This document shows positions 58,121 to 64,000 of a stretch of DNA of 64,000 nucleotides, in pieces. Made by a program: the position numbers and the translations under genes. The stretch is from Methylobacterium sp. J-088 (GTDB lineage: Bacteria; Pseudomonadota; Alphaproteobacteria; Rhizobiales; Beijerinckiaceae). Under the pieces are notes generated by a model. The model saw nothing but the letters and a program-made list of their open reading frames with translations. It had not been told where the DNA came from and did not search any database. Position 1 is the stretch's first letter. The number at the start of each line of letters is the position of its first letter. The stretch is from positions 62,001-126,000 of the forward strand of contig NZ_JAKSYH010000136.1 of assembly GCF_022829295.1 (NCBI RefSeq), read 5' to 3'.

Positions 58121-59287
58121 CTACCAGCCGTTGATCCGCGGCCAAATCGCGCCGGTGAGACGGCCACCCGCCATGGCGTGATAGCGGTCATGCTGCGCCC
58201 CCGTGGCGCAGGCGTGATTGGGCAGGATGCGCAGGCGCGCACCGACCGGAAGATCGGGCAGGACGGCCGTCGAGCCTTTCCGCAGGGCCACGATTCCGTG
58301 CTCCTGATTGGCGTCGGCGACGATCAGGTCTGGATAGGGCTGGCCGGTGCGATCGCATGCAAGGCCATAGCCCTGGTCGACCGCCTGCCGGGCCGTACCC
58401 CGATCGCGTGACAACGCCATCCAGCCGGCATCGGTGATGATCCAGCCCTTCTCCCGCTGGTGGCCGATCACCGTAGCCAGGACGGTGAGCGCGATGTCCG
58501 ACACCGTGCAGGAGCCGACGCCGGCCTGGAACAAGTCTCCGATCATGAAGACGCCGGCGCGAACCTCGGTGATGCCCTCCAGGGTCTCGGCGTACCGCGC
58601 TGTCGGGGTGGAGCCGACGCTGACCACCGGGCAGGGCAGGCCTGCGTCCCGGAGCGATGCCGCCGCCATCACCGCGGCTACGCGCTCGGCCTCGGCGGCG
58701 GCCCGGAGCGCGTCCGGCTCGCTCAGCCCATAGCTGTCGCCGGCGTGCAGCAGAACGCCGCGCAGGCTGGCCTCCCCGGCGAGGACGCGACCGATCGCGA
58801 CGAGCGTTTCCGAATCCTGCGGTTTCACACCGGAGCGGTGACCATCCGCGTCGACCTCGATCAGCACCGGGAGGCGGTCGCCGGTGCGACGGCTCCAGGC
58901 CGCCACGGCCTCCGCCTGATCGCGCGAGTCGAGGATGATCGCGAGATCGGTCTGCCAATGCCGCCGGATCCAGCCGACACGTTCGAGCTTCTGCGGCGCG
59001 ATCCCGACCGCGTAGATCATGTCCCGGACGCCGCCCTCGGCGAAGTACTCGGCCTCGCGAAGTGTGGAGACGGTCGCAGGACCGGCCTCACTCGCCATGG
59101 CGATCCGGGCGACGTCGCGGGACTTGGTGGTCTTGAGATGCGGGCGCAGGGCCACGCCGAGCCCATCGAGCCGCGCACGCAGGGTGGCGACGTTGGCTTT
59201 CAGCCGATCGGCGTCGAGGAGGAGGCAGGGCGTCTCGATGAGGTCGAGCCCGTCATCCTCGACCGATACCGCGATCTCATCCGCCAT
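58121..59287 (-). CDS. DSD1-family PLP enzyme (D-threonine aldolase/D-serine dehydratase-like)
   Basis: Alanine-racemase-fold (type III) PLP enzyme, 388 aa. The PLP lysine is in GVALRPHLKTTKSRDVAR (the second K). TPCLLLDADRLKANVATLRA is the N-terminal signature. The C-terminal metal site of the family is suggested by PNHACATGAQHDRYH. It probably cleaves or dehydrates a D-3-hydroxy amino acid. It lies downstream of dgoK-dgoA on the same strand, 99 bases apart; a shared role is not evident. Confidence 0.85.
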   Translation of the reverse strand: MADEIAVSVEDDGLDLIETPCLLLDADRLKANVATLRARLDGLGVALRPHLKTTKSRDVARIAMASEAGPATVSTLREAEYFAEGGVRDMIYAVGIAPQKLERVGWIRRHWQTDLAIILDSRDQAEAVAAWSRRTGDRLPVLIEVDADGHRSGVKPQDSETLVAIGRVLAGEASLRGVLLHAGDSYGLSEPDALRAAAEAERVAAVMAAASLRDAGLPCPVVSVGSTPTARYAETLEGITEVRAGVFMIGDLFQAGVGSCTVSDIALTVLATVIGHQREKGWIITDAGWMALSRDRGTARQAVDQGYGLACDRTGQPYPDLIVADANQEHGIVALRKGSTAVLPDLPVGARLRILPNHACATGAQHDRYHAMAGGRLTGAIWPRINGW

Positions 59288-59386
59288 CACGCCGCTCCCA
59301 ATTGCCCAGGGACGGCTGTCTGATAGGCGTTTGCCGGCGCGGGTCCAAGATGGACTGGCCGCGGACCTCGCTCCGGGCAGAACGCG

Positions 59387-60022
59387 TCAGGCGGATGTCC
59401 GCACCGCCGCCACGAAGGCCGCCGCATCGCGCGCGACATCGGCCGCCGCCTTGCCGGGACGGTAGAGGTACGAGCCAAGGCCGAAGCCATCGGCGCTCGC
59501 CGCGCGCCATGCGGCGATGCCCTCGGGCGTCACGCCGCCGACGGCGAGGACACGTGTCCCCGGGGGAAGCACGGCCCGGTGGGCCCGCAAAGCCGCCGAC
59601 GAGGCGACATCCGCCGGAAACAGCTTCAGCGCGGTCGCGCCGGCCGCGAGCGCCGTGAAGGCTTCGCTCGGCGTCAGGTATCCGGGCAGGGAGACGAGGC
59701 CGAGAGCACGAGTCGCGCGGATCACCGCCGCATCCACGTTGGGCGAGACGATCAGGCTGCCGCCCGCCGCCCGGACCGCCTCGACCTGCGCGGGTTCGAG
59801 GACGGTGCCGGCGCCGACAAGGGCGCGCCCGGCCAAGCGCTCCGCCAGAATCGCGATGCTGCGCAGCGGATCGGGCGAGTTGAGCGGCACCTCGATCAGC
59901 GTGAAGCCCGCATCCACGAGGGCATCGCCCACCGCGGGCGCCTCCTCCGGCGTCAAACCTCGCAGGATCGCGACCAGCGGGCAGGCGGCGAAGGCCGCTT
60001 CGAATCGTTCGGGGACCGTCAT
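59387..60022 (-). CDS. dgoA: 2-dehydro-3-deoxy-6-phosphogalactonate aldolase
   Basis: KDPG/KDPGal-type class I aldolase, 211 aa, splitting the phosphorylated keto-acid to pyruvate and glyceraldehyde-3-phosphate. PLVAILRGLTPEEA at the N-terminus, the catalytic Glu in LIEVPLNSPDPL and the Schiff-base Lys in TALKLFPADV are present. FGLGSYLYRPG near the end is typical of the DgoA branch. Its start overlaps the dgoK stop (ATGA), and the kinase next door supports the galactonate assignment. Confidence 0.9.
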   Translation of the reverse strand: MTVPERFEAAFAACPLVAILRGLTPEEAPAVGDALVDAGFTLIEVPLNSPDPLRSIAILAERLAGRALVGAGTVLEPAQVEAVRAAGGSLIVSPNVDAAVIRATRALGLVSLPGYLTPSEAFTALAAGATALKLFPADVASSAALRAHRAVLPPGTRVLAVGGVTPEGIAAWRAASADGFGLGSYLYRPGKAAADVARDAAAFVAAVRTSA

Positions 60023-60897
60023 GCGTTCAGGCTCCAGAGGGCGTGGATACCGGCCGTGGTCGATCCGTCCGGCACGATGACGGACGTCCCGCCGAACTCC
60101 GCGATGGCGACACGATAGAGTTCGGTCAGGGCTCCACCGCCCAGCAGATGGACCGGTCGGCGGCTCAGGTCGTCCCGGGTCGCGACATCTGCGCCGATCA
60201 GCACGCCGCTGGCATAGGCCGCCGCCTCGGACGGCTCGAGCCGGTCGAGTAGCAGCCCAGCCCGGACCTCGAACAGGGTCGCAGCGAGATTGCCGGACGC
60301 GATCCCCCGGCGAAGGCCGCGCCGGAACGGGGCCCCGTCCGAGACGACCCCATCGAGCATGCCGGCGAGGATCCCGTGGGTTCGCAGCAGGGCGAAGAGT
60401 TCGCCGGTCATCACCGTGGTGAAATTCGTGATGGCGCCGTCGATCGTCTCGATCCATTTGTTGTGTGTGCCGGGCTGGCAGAACAGGGCGGTCGCCGGTG
60501 CGGCGCCTGCGTGGATCGCGCCCAGCACCTGGATCTCTTCGCCCCGCATCACGTCGGGTCGCCGGCCGTCGCGCAGGGCGACGCCGGGAACGATGCGCAC
60601 GCCCGGCGCGGCCTCCCGACAGGATTCGGCCAGCCGGTCCAGCGTGGCGGGCGCATCGACGTAAGACGCCTCGCACCAACCGCGGCTGGATCCCACCATG
60701 CCGACCGCGATGACCGGTTCCGCGCCCAGGCGCGCGCGCAACGCCGCGATCTCGGCCGGGTACGCGTCCCGCGCGAGGCTCAGCACGCCGCGATCGTCCC
60801 GGAGGGAATCGAGCACCGTACCATCCGGCGCCACCGCGTAGGCGCGCCGGTTGGTGGTGCCCCAATCGACCGCGATGTAGGCCGCGTGACGGGCCAT
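60019..60897 (-). CDS. dgoK: 2-dehydro-3-deoxygalactonokinase
   Basis: Phosphorylates 2-keto-3-deoxygalactonate. The 292 aa ASKHA-fold kinase has YIAVDWGTTNRRAYAV (phosphate 1), VGMVGSSRGWCEA, PGTHNKWIETIDGAITNFTT and LLGGGALTELYRVAIAEFGG. It is the first gene of a dgoK-dgoA operon. The galactonate dehydratase (dgoD) that would supply the substrate is not in the window. The divergent Liv-type transporter 215 bases away has no proven link. Confidence 0.92.
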   Translation of the reverse strand: MARHAAYIAVDWGTTNRRAYAVAPDGTVLDSLRDDRGVLSLARDAYPAEIAALRARLGAEPVIAVGMVGSSRGWCEASYVDAPATLDRLAESCREAAPGVRIVPGVALRDGRRPDVMRGEEIQVLGAIHAGAAPATALFCQPGTHNKWIETIDGAITNFTTVMTGELFALLRTHGILAGMLDGVVSDGAPFRRGLRRGIASGNLAATLFEVRAGLLLDRLEPSEAAAYASGVLIGADVATRDDLSRRPVHLLGGGALTELYRVAIAEFGGTSVIVPDGSTTAGIHALWSLNA

Positions 60898-61112
60898 GCG
60901 TTCTCCTCACGCTGCAGCAGCAGATTTGTCTGAGTTATTAGCGCTCTTCGGCTTGGTCAAGCTTCGGCCGGTCCGGCCGCCGACACGAGACACCGATATA
61001 CCAGCCGGGGATTGTCGCGTTGCGCCGCGCGTTTGCGATGGACGGACCCGCTGCGCTTCGGCGATATGGCGGCAAGATTCAAAACAAGAATCAAAACTTG
61101 GGAGGAACGTGC

Positions 61113-61863
61113 TTGGCACGGGACGTGATCCTGGCGACCGACGGCCTGACGATGGAATTCCGCGGCTTCCGCGCCGTGAACGGCGTGGCGCTGCAGGTGG
61201 AGCGCGGGACGATCCACGCGCTCATCGGGCCGAACGGGGCCGGCAAGACCACCTGCTTCAACCTGCTGACCAAGTTCCTGATCCCAACCGCCGGCACGAT
61301 CCGCTACAAGGATCGCGACATCACCGGCCTGAAGGCCGCCGACGTGGCCCGGCTGGGCCTCGTGCGCTCGTTTCAGATCTCGGCCGTCTTTCCCCACCTG
61401 ACCGTGATGGAAAACGTCCGCATCGCCCTGCAACGGCGGCGGCGCGGCGATTCCTTCGATTTCTGGCGGGCCGAGCGGGTGTTGCGCGCGCTGAACGGTG
61501 AGGCGCTCGCTCTGGTCGAGGCCGTGGGCCTGTCGGACTTCGCGGATGTGCAGGCCGTCGAGCTGTCCTACGGCCGCAAACGCGCGCTGGAGATCGCCAC
61601 CACGCTCGCCCTCGATCCCGAGATGCTGCTCCTCGACGAGCCGATGGCCGGCATGGGCCATGAGGACGTGGAGCGCACGGCGCAGCTCATCCGTCGGGTC
61701 TCGAAGGACCGGACCATTCTGATGGTGGAGCACAACCTGTCGGTGGTCGCGTCCCTGTCGGATCGCATCACCGTGCTGGCCCGCGGGCAGGTTCTTGCCG
61801 AGGGCGATTACGCCACCGTCTCCGAGGATTCCCGCGTGATCGAGGCTTATATCGGGGCCGGAC

Positions 61864-61871
<8 letters not shown>
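61113..61871 (+). CDS. livG: Liv-type ABC transporter ATP-binding protein (LivG-like)
   Basis: ATPase of a branched-chain amino acid/amide-type (HAAT) importer, 252 aa. It has Walker A LIGPNGAGKTTCFNLLT, signature AVELSYGRKRALEIATT (LSYGxKR typical of LivG), Walker B MLLLDEPMAGM and H-loop MVEHNLSVV. I choose the TTG at 61113, which follows GGAGG by 7 bases; the frame is open further upstream from 61020 without similarity. It overlaps livF by 8 bases. Confidence 0.9.
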
Positions 61872-62607
<736 letters not shown>

Positions 62608-62699
62608 GCCTGTCCAAGAATACTGTCGAAGCGCCAGAACCGGTGCCCCGAGTTCCGGCCGGCGGAATAGAGCCGCGCCGAAAGAGGATGGAAACGCGT

Positions 62700-63917
62700 A
62701 TGTTCGGACGTATCGCCCGGCCCGTCACCCTCGCCGCCCTCGCGGGCGCCCTGATGATGGGCACCGCAACGGCGCAGACCAACGTGAAGATCGGCATCCT
62801 CGGTGACCGCTCGGGCGCCTATTCGGACATCAGCGGCGAGGGCTCGGTCGTGGCCGCCAAGCTCGCGGTCGAGGATTTCAAGCCGGATCAGCACGGGCTG
62901 AAGGTCGAGATCGTCTCGGCCGACCACCAGAACAAGCCGGATGTCGGCGCCGCCATCGCCCGGCAATGGTACGACCGTGACAGTGTCGACATGATCACCG
63001 ACGGGGTGACCTCCTCGGTGGCGCTCGCTATCAGCCAGGTCACCAGGGAGAAGAACAAGGTCTTCATCGACACCGGCGCCGGCACTGCCGACCTCACCGG
63101 CCCGCAATGCACGCCGAACACGATCCACTGGGTCTACGACACCGTAGCGCTCGCCAACGGCACCGGCGGCGCCATGGTGAAGCGCGGCGGCACCACGTGG
63201 TACTTCCTCACCGCCGATTACGTATTCGGCCAGACGCTCCAGCGCGACACCAGCGCGGTGATCACCAAGAGCGGCGGCAAGGTCCTGGGCTCGGTGAAGA
63301 CGCCGTTCCCGACCTCGGACTTCTCATCCTTCCTGCTGCAGGCGCAAGGGTCGGGCGCCAAGGTGATCGGGCTGGCCAATGCCGGCACCGACACGATCAA
63401 TTCGATCAAGCAGGCGGGCGAGTTCGGCATCACCGAGGGCGGGCAGGCTTTGGCCGGCTTGCTGGTCTTCTCATCGGACGTGCACTCGCTCGGCACCAAG
63501 GTCGCCCAGGGATTGGTGCTGACCGAGCCGTTCTACTGGGACCTGAACGACAAGACCCGCGCCTTCTCGGACCGCTTCGCCAAGCAGATGAAGGGCGGCT
63601 CGAAGCCCACCGCCAATCATGCCGGCGTCTACTCAGACGTGCTGCACTACCTGAAGGCGGTGGCGGAGACGAAATCGACTGCCGACGGTGCGGCCACGGT
63701 CGCCAAGATGAAGGCGATGCCGACAGACGATCCGCTGTTCGGCAAGGGCGTGATCCGCGCCGACGGGCGCAAGATCCACGACATGTACCTGTTCGAGGTC
63801 AAGAAGCCCGCCGAGTCGAAAGGCGAGTGGGACCTCTACAAGACGCTCGAGACCATCCCGGGCGATCAGGTTTTCCGCCCGCTGAACGAGGGCAATTGCC
63901 CCCTCGTGAAGGGCTGA
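62700..63917 (+). CDS. livK: Liv-type ABC transporter substrate-binding protein
   Basis: Periplasmic binding protein of the Peripla_BP_6 type, 405 aa, with a signal peptide (TLAALAGALMMGTATAQ). VKIGILGDRSGAYSDISGEG begins the mature fold, and FLTADYVFGQTLQRDTSAVI and GLVLTEPFYWDLNDKTRAFS are typical. The ATG at 62700 has a better spaced GAGG than the ATG at 62688. It lies between the ATPases and the permease. The ligand could be branched-chain amino acids, amides, urea or an aromatic acid. Confidence 0.88.
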   Translation: MFGRIARPVTLAALAGALMMGTATAQTNVKIGILGDRSGAYSDISGEGSVVAAKLAVEDFKPDQHGLKVEIVSADHQNKPDVGAAIARQWYDRDSVDMITDGVTSSVALAISQVTREKNKVFIDTGAGTADLTGPQCTPNTIHWVYDTVALANGTGGAMVKRGGTTWYFLTADYVFGQTLQRDTSAVITKSGGKVLGSVKTPFPTSDFSSFLLQAQGSGAKVIGLANAGTDTINSIKQAGEFGITEGGQALAGLLVFSSDVHSLGTKVAQGLVLTEPFYWDLNDKTRAFSDRFAKQMKGGSKPTANHAGVYSDVLHYLKAVAETKSTADGAATVAKMKAMPTDDPLFGKGVIRADGRKIHDMYLFEVKKPAESKGEWDLYKTLETIPGDQVFRPLNEGNCPLVKG

Positions 63918-63945
63918 GCATGGTAGCGGGGCGCGGAGACCGGCC

Positions 63946-64000
63946 ATGACCACGATCTTCGGTGTGCCGATGCAGGCCCTGTTCGGGCAATTGCTGCTCG
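63946..64000 (+). CDS. Liv-type ABC permease (LivH-like), 5' end only
   Basis: Only the first 18 codons are in the window: MTTIFGVPMQALFGQLLL, the amphipathic start of a branched-chain-type permease. It follows the binding-protein gene by 28 bases in the same operon. The call rests on position and this short stretch. Confidence 0.6.
   Translation, partial: MTTIFGVPMQALFGQLLL

Noticed and set aside
60965-60979. Palindrome CGGCCGG-T-CCGGCCG between dgoK and livG
   Set aside because: Pure G/C half-sites of 7 bases are expected by chance in DNA this GC-rich.

Overview
This is about 64 kb of GC-rich (roughly 68-70% by eye) chromosomal DNA from an alphaproteobacterium. A Methylobacterium/Methylorubrum-type member of the Hyphomicrobiales fits best. 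The reasons are the gene order coxB-coxA-ctaB-(54 aa gene)-ctaG-coxC-DUF983-SURF1, a CpdR-type receiver, rpsT next to dnaA, a dimethylsulfone (sfnG/sfnB) pair, and a candidate alpha-r8 (MmgR/suhB-type) small RNA. The genus is inferred; no search was run. Almost all of the window is housekeeping or metabolic. There is no transposase, integrase, phage module or CRISPR array.

Layout. 1-3.5 kb: isocitrate dehydrogenase (cut by the window edge), a TrmJ-type methyltransferase, a 61 aa protein and ccmAB heme-export genes. 3.5-5.8 kb: a lower-GC accessory island. It carries a toxin-like gene broken by two frameshifts, an overlapping intact gene placed like an immunity gene, and a 79 aa protein. 5.8-8.3 kb: rpsT and dnaA. 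8.5-13.5 kb: thiolase, DUF2059 protein, EAL protein and a fused hydratase/dehydrogenase (beta-oxidation). 13.5-16.5 kb: LysR regulator divergent from an amino-acid binding protein and threonine aldolase. 16.5-22.1 kb: an exonuclease with a C-terminal SWIM-type zinc motif, an enlarged LigA, an MFS transporter and a phosphopantetheinyl transferase. 22.1-27.2 kb: tRNA-Pro, an SGNH-like protein, tgt-queA (queuosine), two small proteins and a CDF metal transporter.

27.2-29.6 kb: sfnB (apparently frameshifted near its 5' end) and sfnG. 29.8-36.6 kb: the full aa3 cytochrome oxidase cluster on the minus strand, including a 54 aa membrane protein. 36.9-38.6 kb: fdhD and a secreted proline-rich protein. 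39.1-45.9 kb: gltB and gltD with a BrnT/BrnA toxin-antitoxin pair lodged between them. 46-51.2 kb: SGNH/DUF459 protein, lytic transglycosylase, galE, galU and the candidate sRNA. 51.2-57.8 kb: N-formylglutamate amidohydrolase-like protein, cpdR, grxC-nitrilase-DUF1178, dsbB, a YqaA-type membrane protein, tRNA-Leu, a renalase-like flavoprotein and an HDAC-like deacetylase. 57.9-64 kb: a small membrane protein, a D-threonine-aldolase-like enzyme, dgoK-dgoA and a Liv-type ABC transporter operon running off the end.

The most unusual items are the decayed toxin with its retained partner gene (3.5-5.7 kb), BrnTA between gltB and gltD, the exonuclease-SWIM fusion, a TGT whose usual zinc ligands are replaced, the candidate sRNA after galU, and the 5' frameshift in sfnB.
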